Below are positions 1 through 8,218 of a stretch of DNA of 64,000 nucleotides, piece after piece; within the stretch, counting starts at the first letter, position 1; each line of letters starts with the position of its first letter. This stretch comes from Aeromicrobium sp. Root236 (GTDB lineage Bacteria; Actinomycetota; Actinomycetes; Propionibacteriales; Nocardioidaceae): assembly GCF_001428805.1 (NCBI RefSeq), contig NZ_LMIS01000001.1:1662976-1726975 (forward strand), written 5' to 3'. The notes beneath the pieces are model-generated. The model saw only the letters and a program-made list of their open reading frames with translations. It was not told the DNA's origin and ran no database searches. A program made the translations under genes and the position numbers.

Positions 1-447
1 CTGGAGCACCTCGTCGACACCGTCGGCGGCGACCGAGGGCGCGACGCCCCAGTCGCCCTCATGGATGTCGAGGGACTGGGCGGCATCGATGGCGTGCACC
101 GTCGCCTCGTGCATCTGCCGGCGGACCCAGAACGACGCGCGCTCGTCGATGTAGGCGAAGTTGGGCACGGGCTCGTCCGCGCTGACGGCCTGCAGCGCGC
201 TGAGGAGCGCCGTGGCGGTGCCGGCGTACCACTCGACGGCGGGATCGGTGACGACCGGCTCGGGCTCGTGGATCCGCTGGCCGCTGAGCACCGTGGCCGC
301 GGCCCACCGATGGATCGTGCCGAGGTGGGTCGTCAGGTCGCGCACGTTCCACGCCGGGCACGCAGGGACTGGCTCGTCGCCCGCTGCCTTGCCGACCAGC
401 TCGGCGAACCGGGACATGGCCGAGCCGAGCTCGAGCATGTGGTCCAT
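1..447 (-). CDS. Maleylpyruvate isomerase family (mycothiol-dependent, DinB-like) protein, partial
   Basis: Reading the minus strand from an ATG at 447 gives 149 codons that stay open to the window edge, so the C-terminus is missing. The N-terminus (MDHMLELGS) is followed by a conserved-looking segment PVPACPAWNVRDLTTHLG near residues 26-43 and by IHRWA. This is the usual start of the four-helix DinB/MDMPI fold (TIGR03083-type proteins). Family members bind a metal and often use mycothiol as thiol cofactor, but substrates are rarely known, so none is assigned here. The gene lies 15 bases downstream of the FAD/Fe-S dehydrogenase stop on the same strand and could be its last operon member. No strong ribosome binding site precedes the chosen start; a second ATG lies three codons later. 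Confidence 0.75.
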   Translation of the reverse strand, partial: MDHMLELGSAMSRFAELVGKAAGDEPVPACPAWNVRDLTTHLGTIHRWAAATVLSGQRIHEPEPVVTDPAVEWYAGTATALLSALQAVSADEPVPNFAYIDERASFWVRRQMHEATVHAIDAAQSLDIHEGDWGVAPSVAADGVDEVLQ

Positions 448-462
448 GTGGTCAGCTTCCGG

Positions 463-3276
463 TCAGGGGTCGAGGAGCTGCGCGAGGTGCAGCGCTTCCA
501 CTGAGGCTAGGTCGTCCAGCTGGGTCCTGCAGGAGAACCCGTCAGCGACAACGATCGCGCCGTCTCCAGCGTTACGAACCGCGGGCAGCAGCTGCTGCTC
601 GGCGACCGCGACCGACACCTCGTAGTGCCCCTTCTCGACGCCGAAGTTGCCGGCCAGGCCACAGCAGCCGGACAGCCGCTGGATCGTCGCGCCGGTGGAC
701 TGCATGACTGCGAGGTCGGCCTCGAACCCCAGGACCGACGCCTGGTGGCAGTGCGGCTGGACGACGAGGGTCGTGCCGGTGAGGTCGGGCGCCCGCCACC
801 CATCGGTGCGCTGCAGCAGCTCCGAGAGCGTGAACACCCCGCGGGCCACGTCGACGGCGCGCGGGTCGTCGAGCAGCTCGACGGCGTCCGAGCGCAGGAC
901 GGCGAGGCACGACGGCTCGAGCCCGACGATCGGCACTCCCTCTGCGACGTACGGGTGGAGCTGCGCGACGGTGCTGCCGACGATCGATCGCGCCTTGTCG
1001 AGCTGCCCGGTCGTGATCCACGTCAGTCCGCAGCACGCAGATCGGGCCAGGAGCTCGACGCGGTAGCCGGCGCCCTCGAGCACGCGGACCGCCGCCTTGC
1101 CGCCGGCGGTCGAGAAGAAGTCGGTGAACGAGTCGGCCCAGAGCAGCACGCGAGGCCGGTCCGAGGTGTCGGGCGTACGCCTGCGGCCCCAACGGCTCAG
1201 GCTCCCCCGGGCGAACGTCGGCAGGCTGCGGCGCTGGTCGACGCCGGCCGCCCACCTGGCGAGCGACCGGACTCCCGGCGTACGGAGGCCGAGGTTGGCG
1301 AGCCACGCGATCGGCGACGTGACCCGCGCCCAGAACGGCAGCCGGCCGAGGATGTAGTGGCTGCGCGGGCGGAGCCGCCCCTTGTAGGACTGGTGCAGCA
1401 CCTCGGACTTGTAGGTCGCCATGTCGGTGCCGGTCGGGCAGTCGTTGGCGCAGCCCTTGCACGACAGGCACAGGTCGAGGGCTTCATGGACCTCGGGAGA
1501 CCGGAACCCGCCCGTCACCAGGCGACCGTCGATCATCTCCTGCAGCACGCGTGCCCGTCCGCGGGTCGAGTCCTTCTCGTTGCGCGTGGCCTGGAACGAC
1601 GGGCACATGACGCCGTTGGAACCGGCGTTGTCGGCGATGCACTTGCCGACGCCGGTGCACCGGTGGACGGCCTTGCCGAAGTCACCGTCGTCGTGGAGCA
1701 GCCGCAACCCCAGGCGGCCGTCGAGGCGGTCTCGCGACGACTCCGGGCCACGCAGGTCGGCGTCGACCGGCCGGGGGCGTACGAGGACGCCGGGGTTGAG
1801 CAGGTCGTCAGGGTCGAACACGGCCTTGACCTGGGCGAACAGGTCGATCGCCTCGGCCGAGTACATCAGCGGCAGGAGCTCGGACCGGGCGCGGCCGTCA
1901 CCGTGCTCCCCCGACAACGATCCACCGTGGGAAGCCACGAGCGTCGCGGCGTCGAACAGGAACGAGCGGAACAGCTCCTTGCCGCCGGCCGCGTCGAGCG
2001 GGAAGTCGATGCGTACGTGGATGCAGCCGTCGCCGAAGTGTCCGTAGGGAACGCCGTCGAGCCCGTTGTCGCGAAGCAGGGCGTCGAACTCGCGCAGGTA
2101 GGTGCCGAGCTTGTCGGGCGGCACGGCCGCGTCCTCCCAGCCCGACAACGCCTTGCCCGGCAGCGTCCGGGTCGCGAGCCCGGCGCCCTCCTCGCGGATC
2201 CGCCAGAGCACGGCCTGCTCGCGCACGTCCGTGACGACCCGGCTCGCGACTGCCGAGGATGCAGCAGACGCTCGCTGTACCGTGTCGGCGACGAGCCCCG
2301 GGTCGTCGCCGGAGATCTCGACGAACAGCCAGCCCTGGCCACGGGACAGCTCGGGCACCGAACCCTTGTGCGTACGGAAGACGTCGACGATGCGCGAGTC
2401 GAGGCCTTCACATGCGGTGGGGCCGAACGGCAGCAGTGCCGGGACGTCGTCGGCGGCATCGGCCATCGACGCGTAGCCCAGGACCAGGATCTGGCGGTGC
2501 GGCGGATCCTCGATGAGCCGCACGGTGGCCGAGGTCATCGTCGCGAGCGTGCCTTCGGTGCCCGCGAGGAACGTCGCGACGTCGAAGCCGCGCTCGGGCA
2601 GCAGGTGCTCGAGGCTGTAGCCCGAGACCTGGCGACCGAACGTGCCGAACTCCGTCCGCACGACACCGAGACCGCCCTGCACGACGTCGGCGAGGCGGTC
2701 GAGCGTGGGCGACTCCGTACGCCCGCCGGCCGTCACCGTGAGCTGCTCCCCCGCCATCGTCACGACGTCAAGACCCGCCACGTTGTCGGCCGTCCGCCCG
2801 TACGCCAGGGCGCGCGAGCCGCACGCGTTGTTGCCGATCATGCCGCCGACCGTGCAGCGGGTGTGGGTCGAGGGGTCGGGGCCGAACCGCAGGCCCAGGG
2901 GTGAGGCGGCCTTCTGCAGCACGGCGTGGACCGTGCCGGGGTCGACGCGTGCCGTACGGGCGTCGACGTCGATGTCGTGCACGCGGTTGAGGTGTCGCGT
3001 GAAGTCGATGACCACACCCGTGCCGACCGCGTTGCCCGCGATCGACGTGCCGGCGCCACGGGACGTCAGGGGCGTGCCGGTCAGGCGGCACGCCTCGACG
3101 GTGGCGAGCACCTCCTCGACACTGCGGGGCCGGACGACGACCTGCGGGACGACGCGGTAGAGCGACGCGTCGGTGCTGTAGAGCGCGCGGCCAAGAGTCG
3201 AGTCGTCGACCTCGGTGACGCCCAGCTTGCGCAGCTCCGCGACGACGTCCCGGGTCGCGACCTCGACGCTGCTCAC
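463..3276 (-). CDS. FAD/Fe-S 2-hydroxyacid dehydrogenase (D-2-hydroxyglutarate or D-lactate type)
   Basis: This 937-residue protein has three parts. An N-terminal FAD-binding-4 domain contains SRGAGTSIAGN near residue 75 and is followed by an FAD-oxidase C domain. Two 4Fe-4S clusters follow near residues 542-620, with the motif CLSCKGCANDCP around 607. The C-terminal domain has two CCG motifs (CCGLTW near 749 and GCCGLAGNFG near 874). This architecture is that of the YdiJ/Dld-II family, which oxidises D-2-hydroxyglutarate or D-lactate and passes electrons to the quinone pool. The GTG start overlaps the stop of the upstream iron alcohol dehydrogenase (GTGA), so the two are translationally coupled. 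That partner resembles a transhydrogenase that makes D-2-hydroxyglutarate, which favours 2-hydroxyglutarate as substrate. An open frame continues far upstream, but it only antisenses or overlaps the neighbouring gene. Confidence 0.85.
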   Translation of the reverse strand: MSSVEVATRDVVAELRKLGVTEVDDSTLGRALYSTDASLYRVVPQVVVRPRSVEEVLATVEACRLTGTPLTSRGAGTSIAGNAVGTGVVIDFTRHLNRVHDIDVDARTARVDPGTVHAVLQKAASPLGLRFGPDPSTHTRCTVGGMIGNNACGSRALAYGRTADNVAGLDVVTMAGEQLTVTAGGRTESPTLDRLADVVQGGLGVVRTEFGTFGRQVSGYSLEHLLPERGFDVATFLAGTEGTLATMTSATVRLIEDPPHRQILVLGYASMADAADDVPALLPFGPTACEGLDSRIVDVFRTHKGSVPELSRGQGWLFVEISGDDPGLVADTVQRASAASSAVASRVVTDVREQAVLWRIREEGAGLATRTLPGKALSGWEDAAVPPDKLGTYLREFDALLRDNGLDGVPYGHFGDGCIHVRIDFPLDAAGGKELFRSFLFDAATLVASHGGSLSGEHGDGRARSELLPLMYSAEAIDLFAQVKAVFDPDDLLNPGVLVRPRPVDADLRGPESSRDRLDGRLGLRLLHDDGDFGKAVHRCTGVGKCIADNAGSNGVMCPSFQATRNEKDSTRGRARVLQEMIDGRLVTGGFRSPEVHEALDLCLSCKGCANDCPTGTDMATYKSEVLHQSYKGRLRPRSHYILGRLPFWARVTSPIAWLANLGLRTPGVRSLARWAAGVDQRRSLPTFARGSLSRWGRRRTPDTSDRPRVLLWADSFTDFFSTAGGKAAVRVLEGAGYRVELLARSACCGLTWITTGQLDKARSIVGSTVAQLHPYVAEGVPIVGLEPSCLAVLRSDAVELLDDPRAVDVARGVFTLSELLQRTDGWRAPDLTGTTLVVQPHCHQASVLGFEADLAVMQSTGATIQRLSGCCGLAGNFGVEKGHYEVSVAVAEQQLLPAVRNAGDGAIVVADGFSCRTQLDDLASVEALHLAQLLDP

Positions 3277-4562
3277 CAGAGCTCGATCGACTCGTCGAGG
3301 ATCGTCGCGACGGCGTCCTCGGTGACCTCGAGCGGGGCGGTTGCGAGGAGGCGCTGCTGCTTCATCGTGCCCTCGACGAGCGAGTCGATGTCGCCGGACG
3401 TGAACCCCACGGCGCCGATGCCGGCCGGGATGCCGACGTCCCGCATGATCGAGGCCAGCACCTGGGGCAGCGCCTCGGCCGGGTCGTTCGGGCGGTCCGT
3501 CCCCGGGGCCAGCAGCTCGGCCGCCCGGAGGTGACGCTCCGGGGAGGCTGCGAACGTGTAGCGGAACGCGGCGGGCGCGGTCAGCGACACCGCCATGCCG
3601 TGCGGCACCATCGCGTGGTCCGCCGGGTAGCCGGCCGGCCGGAAGTCGCGGACCTGGCCGGCGATCGGGTAGGCGTTGGCGTGCGGGATGTGGACCCCGG
3701 CGTTGCCGAAGCCGAGCCCGGCGAACGTGGCCGCCATCGCGACCTCCGTGCGGGCAGTGAGATCGTCGCCGTCGTGCACCGCCGCGCGGAACGAGGACGC
3801 CATGAGGCTCAGCGCCTTCTCGGACCACATGTCGGCGATGGGGTTGGCGCCGCAGTAGGGCACCCGCTCGTCGGCCTGCTTGTGCTCGTACGACTCGAAG
3901 GGCCGCGCCGTGTAGCTCTCGAGCGCGTGGCACAGGATGTCGAGCCCTGCGGCCGCGGTCACCCCGGCCGGCTGGGTCAGCGTCAGCTCGGGGTCCACGA
4001 CGGCGAGGGTCGGCCGCAGGCGGGCGTGCGAGATGCCGGTCTTGACGTGCTGGCTGACGACGTCGAGCACGCAGATCGTCGTGCTCTCGCTGCCGGTGCC
4101 GGTCGTGGTCGGCAGCGCGATCAGGGGCAGCAGGGGCTGCTTGGGCGCGCGGGCCCGGCCGACCGGCGCGTTGACGTAGTCCATCAGTTCGCCGTCGTTG
4201 GTCGTCAGCAGGTTGACCGCCTTGGCGGTGTCGATGCTGCTGCCGCCACCGATCGCGACGATGGCGTCGAACGGTCCCTCGGAGCGGGCGAAGTCGATCG
4301 CCTCGACCAGGCTGCCGTCCGTGGGCTCCACCCTCGAGCGGTCGAACACCACGGTGTCGATCGAGGCCGCCCGCAGCGACTCGGCGATCTCGCCGGGCGC
4401 ACCGGTCGCGGCGACGCCGGGGTCGGTGACGATCAGGACGCGGCTCGCGCCGAGCTGGGCGAGGTCGTGGCTGAGCTCGTGCCGCGCACCGACGCCGAAC
4501 TTCAGGCCCGGCGCTCCGTACGTGAAGACGGTCTCGGGACGTACGGGATGAAAGCTCGCCAC
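3273..4562 (-). CDS. Iron-containing alcohol dehydrogenase, hydroxyacid-oxoacid transhydrogenase-like
   Basis: The 429-residue protein is a group III iron-dependent alcohol dehydrogenase. The nucleotide-binding GGGSSIDTAK lies near residue 105, and metal-binding positions appear in GLDILCHALESY, PADHAMVPHG and GVHIPHANAY. The segment CGANPIADMW resembles the NPISD-W signature I associate with hydroxyacid-oxoacid transhydrogenase (ADHFE1/HOT). That enzyme interconverts 4-hydroxybutyrate plus 2-oxoglutarate with succinic semialdehyde plus D-2-hydroxyglutarate. The GTG start is preceded by AAGGAG at a 7-base spacing. It follows a GntR gene by 42 bases and overlaps the FAD/Fe-S dehydrogenase by four bases. 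Family membership is clear. The HOT assignment is inferred from motif and context; an NAD-dependent alcohol dehydrogenase remains possible. Confidence 0.8.
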   Translation of the reverse strand: MASFHPVRPETVFTYGAPGLKFGVGARHELSHDLAQLGASRVLIVTDPGVAATGAPGEIAESLRAASIDTVVFDRSRVEPTDGSLVEAIDFARSEGPFDAIVAIGGGSSIDTAKAVNLLTTNDGELMDYVNAPVGRARAPKQPLLPLIALPTTTGTGSESTTICVLDVVSQHVKTGISHARLRPTLAVVDPELTLTQPAGVTAAAGLDILCHALESYTARPFESYEHKQADERVPYCGANPIADMWSEKALSLMASSFRAAVHDGDDLTARTEVAMAATFAGLGFGNAGVHIPHANAYPIAGQVRDFRPAGYPADHAMVPHGMAVSLTAPAAFRYTFAASPERHLRAAELLAPGTDRPNDPAEALPQVLASIMRDVGIPAGIGAVGFTSGDIDSLVEGTMKQQRLLATAPLEVTEDAVATILDESIELW

Positions 4563-4597
4563 GATGCTGCTCCTTCGGATCGACGCGTCCAGCGTAC

Positions 4598-4607
4598 TAG
4601 CATGCTA
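4598..4607. promoter_or_regulatory. Palindromic candidate operator between gntR and the dehydrogenase genes
   Basis: TAGCATGCTA is a perfect 10-base palindrome. It overlaps the GntR stop codon and lies 36 bases upstream of the iron alcohol dehydrogenase start. Dimeric GntR proteins bind such inverted repeats. Binding is inferred only. Confidence 0.35.
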
Positions 4608-5333
4608 CTGCGATGCCACCCCGCGTCCGGCGACGTACAGGTGTGCCCGCAGACGGTCCGCCCAGCCGGTCCCGGGTGCAGGATCGTCCGCCGTGGCGGC
4701 CTGGGCCATGAGGAGCGTCGCGGTGGAGACCAGATGCGCCTCCATGTGGGACGCCGCCGCCTCCGGATCGCGCGCCGCGATCGCCGTCACGATCGGCACG
4801 TGCTCGCCGAGGATCTCCGGCATGCCGCGCGACCGGTGCAGCGTCGAGGCACCGCGGGTCTGGATCGAGTCGCGGAGCGCCGCGACCTCGTGCTGGGCCC
4901 GCTGGTTGCCCAGGACCGCCCCGATCGCCTCGTGCAGGGCCCGGTCGTGGATCGTGAACGCCGTCTCGTCGCCGGCCTCGGCCGCCGCCCGCATCCCGTC
5001 GAGCTCCGCCTCCAGCACGCGCACGGCCTCGTCCGACGCGTGCGCCGCGGCGTACGCCGCCGCCGGGACCTCGATCATGAGGCGCAGCTCGAACACCGCG
5101 CGTACGTCCGCCACGGACACCCCGCGGATGCGTACGCCGCGGTTCCGCTCGATCGTCACCAGGCCGGCGTCCGCGAGCCTGAGGACGGCCTCACGGACGG
5201 GCGTACGGGACACCTCGAGCAGGTCGGCGAGCCGATAGATCGAGTGCAGGGAGCCCGCCGGGAACTCGCCGGAGAGGATCGACTCGCGCAACGAGGCGAA
5301 CACGCGATCCGTCGTCGTGACCCGCGCGACCAT
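4605..5333 (-). CDS. GntR family transcriptional regulator (FadR/FCD subfamily)
   Basis: This 242-residue protein has an N-terminal winged helix (residues about 8-72, with LADLLEVSRTPVREAVLRL) and an all-helical C-terminal FCD ligand domain. The FCD domain shows acidic and His positions in HDRALHEAI and ends with HMEAHLVST. FCD regulators usually sense small carboxylic acids and repress the adjacent catabolic genes. The ATG at 5333 is chosen because GGAGAGGAG lies just upstream. An earlier in-frame start would extend the protein by about 79 residues of low-complexity sequence with no such site. The gene is first in a minus-strand row with the dehydrogenase pair, so a carboxylate such as 2-hydroxyglutarate or 4-hydroxybutyrate is a reasonable inferred ligand. 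Confidence 0.85.
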   Translation of the reverse strand: MVARVTTTDRVFASLRESILSGEFPAGSLHSIYRLADLLEVSRTPVREAVLRLADAGLVTIERNRGVRIRGVSVADVRAVFELRLMIEVPAAAYAAAHASDEAVRVLEAELDGMRAAAEAGDETAFTIHDRALHEAIGAVLGNQRAQHEVAALRDSIQTRGASTLHRSRGMPEILGEHVPIVTAIAARDPEAAASHMEAHLVSTATLLMAQAATADDPAPGTGWADRLRAHLYVAGRGVASQ

Positions 5334-5385
5334 GGCGTTCTCCTCTCCGGGCGCCGGACCGTACGCTCTGGTCCCTTGGCCGGGA

Positions 5386-5420
5386 ACGATATCGTGTGGT
5401 GTTGGTGCACGAGATCTCGT
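5386..5420. promoter_or_regulatory. Two palindromes with ACGA/TCGT half-sites upstream of gntR
   Basis: ACGATATCGT (5386-5395) and ACGAGATCTCGT (5409-5420) are perfect palindromes sharing ACGA...TCGT arms. They lie in the 146-base divergent gap between gntR and a lipoprotein gene. They are good candidates for GntR autoregulatory operators or for a site shared with the lipoprotein promoter. No binding evidence exists beyond symmetry. Confidence 0.35.
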
Positions 5421-5479
5421 TACTCGGGCGTTGCGCTGACCGACCACGTCCCCGACGGGGACCTCGACGAGGGGATCGC

Positions 5480-6610
5480 ATGAAGTCTCGCTGCTTCCGG
5501 GTGGTGGTGTCGTTGGTCGCGCTGACGTCGCTCGCCGCGTGCGACGGTGGATCCGGCGGCGGACCGACACCGACCTCGACGCAGACCACGACCCAGCCCC
5601 CGGACGTCACGGAGCACGAGTCGGGCCCCGAGAGCCCCATCACGTACGGCCTCCAGGTGCCGCGCGGCGCGACGCAGCTCGGCCCGCTGATCCGCTACCG
5701 CAGCGCGCGCCTGATCGCGGCCTACCTGCCCGAGCTCAAGGCGGCGCAGGCGCAGAAGGACGCCGAGGCACGCGACAAGGCAGCCGAGGAGGCCAGCGAG
5801 GGCACCCCCACGACGCCCACCACGCCGACCCCCGACACGCGGCCCAGCGACGACTCGTTCAAGCTGCTCGACGACCCGCCCAAGCCCGACTCGACGGTCT
5901 CGCTCATGCGCATCGACGGCGACCCGTCCGACGTCGTGCGCCGCATGCTCGCCCAGATCGCCGCGCTCCTGCCCGACTCGGGTGTCTCCACCGACGACCT
6001 CGGCAACTACTGCACCTCGGCCCAGCGCCGCATCACGCGGTGCCGCCTCGCCATCCAGGGCATCGCCCAGGAGGACCGTGAGATCCGCGTCGTGATGACG
6101 GTCGACCCCGGCAAGATCGCGACGCGTACGTCCGGCCCGTCGGACCTCACCCGGCCCGTCATGACCCTGTCGGTCGAGTACGTCGGAGAGCCCCGCAAGG
6201 GCCAGCTGTCGCGCGAGTCCAACTCGCTCGACGGCGTCAAGGGCATCGACTCCGAGCCGGAGAAGTCGGGCCTCATCTGGCCCAAGATGGACGAGGACGC
6301 GCCGGCGACCAGCAAGCTCCTCAACGGCTGGACCGCACCGACCACGGCGTCGATCCTGCTGAGTGGCTACCACCCGAGCTTCGTCGTCATCACGGCCAAG
6401 CGCGCCGTCGACGCCGACGTCGCCGCCGAGCAGTACGTCCTCGCCAACAGCCCGAACGGCCGCGTCTCCAAGGACGTCGTGGAGGACCTCAACGAGGTCA
6501 GCACGACCTACACGACGCGCACCAAGAACGGCGGCACGGCACGCGCGACCTACGTCCTGTCGGCGCGCGGCAACTACAGCGTGCTGTTCTACGACCCCAC
6601 GTCGAACTGA
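5480..6610 (+). CDS. Secreted lipoprotein of unknown function
   Basis: The 376-residue product begins with a signal peptide and a lipobox (L18-A19-A20-C21), so it should be lipid-anchored outside the membrane. A Thr/Pro-rich linker follows (about residues 28-45). A helical, Ala/Glu-rich stretch and a second Thr/Pro/Asp-rich linker (about 105-125) precede a globular C-terminal domain. I do not recognise the family. GAGGGG lies upstream of the ATG. The last 22 bases overlap the 3' end of the convergent Nudix gene. Nothing in the context suggests a function. Confidence 0.75.
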   Translation: MKSRCFRVVVSLVALTSLAACDGGSGGGPTPTSTQTTTQPPDVTEHESGPESPITYGLQVPRGATQLGPLIRYRSARLIAAYLPELKAAQAQKDAEARDKAAEEASEGTPTTPTTPTPDTRPSDDSFKLLDDPPKPDSTVSLMRIDGDPSDVVRRMLAQIAALLPDSGVSTDDLGNYCTSAQRRITRCRLAIQGIAQEDREIRVVMTVDPGKIATRTSGPSDLTRPVMTLSVEYVGEPRKGQLSRESNSLDGVKGIDSEPEKSGLIWPKMDEDAPATSKLLNGWTAPTTASILLSGYHPSFVVITAKRAVDADVAAEQYVLANSPNGRVSKDVVEDLNEVSTTYTTRTKNGGTARATYVLSARGNYSVLFYDPTSN

Positions 6611-7074
6611 TCCAGGTGCTCCAGCGCATGGGTCACCATGGGCAGCACGGGGTGCGTGGCTGAGCCGATCTCGTCGATCGGCACCCACCTGACGAGATCG
6701 GTGGTGCCGTCGACGTCGACGACGTGGGGCTCGATCGACGGGTCGACCTCCACGGCGTAGAGCAGGTGCACGCCGTGATAGTCCTCGTACTGGTCCCCGC
6801 GGCCGACCTCGACGATGTGCACGTGATGCACGTCGACGAGTCGCGCGCTGATGGCCTCGAGACCGGCCTCCTCGTAGAGCTCACGGCGCACGGCGTCATG
6901 CGGCGACTCCCCGTGGTCGACGCCGCCACCGGGGAGGGTCCACGTGCCGGCCGGATAGCCGATCGGTGAGATGCGGGTCAGCAGGAGACGACCGTCGTCG
7001 ACCGCGACGGCGTACGCACCCAGGCGCTGGGTACGGGATGGATCAACCACTCGTGCTCCCCACTGATGCGTCAC
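6589..7074 (-). CDS. Nudix hydrolase
   Basis: The 161-residue protein has a complete Nudix box at residues 50-72 that fits GX5EX7REUXEEXGU (G50, E56, R64-E65-L66, E68-E69, G71-L72). Such enzymes hydrolyse nucleoside diphosphates linked to another moiety and need divalent metal. The substrate cannot be read from the sequence. The GTG start at 7074 begins VTHQWG. It lies 38 bases from the divergent acyltransferase ATG, so both promoters share a short region. The 3' end overlaps the lipoprotein gene tail to tail. Confidence 0.88.
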   Translation of the reverse strand: MTHQWGARVVDPSRTQRLGAYAVAVDDGRLLLTRISPIGYPAGTWTLPGGGVDHGESPHDAVRRELYEEAGLEAISARLVDVHHVHIVEVGRGDQYEDYHGVHLLYAVEVDPSIEPHVVDVDGTTDLVRWVPIDEIGSATHPVLPMVTHALEHLDQFDVGS

Positions 7075-7111
7075 AGTGCACGTTCAGACAGTGCTTATAG
7101 AGTCAATCACA

Positions 7112-8218
7112 ATGAGTGCGCTCGAACCGTTGCCCGTCACCACGTCTCCGGCCAAGGAGCGCGTGGCGTACCTCGACAACGCCCGCTACTGGGTCATGCT
7201 CCTGGTGGTCATCGGCCACTCGCTCACGCAGTTCACCGACATGGACTCCGCGCGCGGGGTCTACGTGTGGATCTACTCGTTCCACATGCCGTTCTTCATC
7301 CTGATCTCGGGCTACACGGCGCGCCGCTACATGGGCGACGCCCGCCAGGTACGCCGCATCGTCAGCACGTTGGTGGTGCCCTACCTCATCGTCGAGACCA
7401 CGATGCAGCTCATCACCCGGCACTACACCGGCGAGCCCGATCCCATGATGATCCTGTCGCCGCAGTGGCTCGCCTGGTTCATGGCGGCGCTGTTCGTCTG
7501 GCGGCTGACGACCCCGATCTGGCGGGCGCTGAAGTACCCCATCACCACGTCGATCGTGATCTCGCTGCTGGTCGGGCTCATCGAGGTGCCCAACGTGCTC
7601 GCACTGCCCAAGATCCTGGGCTTCCTGCCGTTCTACGTCGTCGGGCTGCACATGAGCCGCGAGCGCTTCGAACGCCTCACGACGCCTCGCGTCCGCGCGG
7701 CGTCCGTCGTCCTCCTGGGGTCGGCACTGCTGATCTGCTACGTCTACTCCAAGAACTGGACGACCGATTGGCTGCTGTGGAAGCAGCGCTACGACGAGAA
7801 CCCGCTCAGCGCCACGCCGATCGAGGGAATCACCCAGCGGGCCGAGCTGCTGGTGATCGGCTTCGTGCTGACGTTCGCGGCCCTGTCGCTCGTCCCCCGC
7901 CGCCGTTCGTGGACCACGGCGCTGGGCGGCCGTACGTTCTACTGCTACCTGATCCACGGCTACGTCATCTTGTACCTCCAGTACCAGTTCGAGGTCTTCG
8001 ACCGCGTGGAGCGGTTCGGCGTGGGCGCCGTGATCGGCTGCTCGCTCGTCGCCGTCGTCGCGGCCAACCTGCTGATGACCAAGCCCGTCGCCACGTTGTT
8101 CCGGCCGGTCTTCGAGCCCAAGCTGGCCTGGCTCTTCAGGGAGGCGCCGAAGCCGACCCCCGCCAAGGCGGCCGAGCCCGCACCGCCCACCCCTGACCGC
8201 TCTGCCGCAGCGACGTGA
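7112..8218 (+). CDS. Acyltransferase-3 family membrane protein
   Basis: The 368-residue protein has about ten hydrophobic segments. Its N-terminal signature LDNARYWVMLLVVIGHSL contains the conserved D-x-x-R and His of acyltransferase-3 enzymes. These integral membrane proteins transfer acyl groups, often acetyl or succinyl, to sugars or lipids of the envelope. The C-terminal tail is an Ala/Pro/Lys-rich cytoplasmic extension. The start is set at the ATG at 7112 (MSALEPL). No Shine-Dalgarno sequence precedes it, and TATAGA ends ten bases upstream, so the leader is probably very short. A GTG at 7076 would add 12 residues. The stop overlaps the start of the cutinase gene (GTGA). Confidence 0.82.
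   Translation: MSALEPLPVTTSPAKERVAYLDNARYWVMLLVVIGHSLTQFTDMDSARGVYVWIYSFHMPFFILISGYTARRYMGDARQVRRIVSTLVVPYLIVETTMQLITRHYTGEPDPMMILSPQWLAWFMAALFVWRLTTPIWRALKYPITTSIVISLLVGLIEVPNVLALPKILGFLPFYVVGLHMSRERFERLTTPRVRAASVVLLGSALLICYVYSKNWTTDWLLWKQRYDENPLSATPIEGITQRAELLVIGFVLTFAALSLVPRRRSWTTALGGRTFYCYLIHGYVILYLQYQFEVFDRVERFGVGAVIGCSLVAVVAANLLMTKPVATLFRPVFEPKLAWLFREAPKPTPAKAAEPAPPTPDRSAAAT

Noticed and set aside
3276..3933. N-terminal extension of the FAD/Fe-S dehydrogenase to 3933
   Set aside because: It overlaps the iron alcohol dehydrogenase in another frame and is low-complexity; the GTGA overlap start is better.
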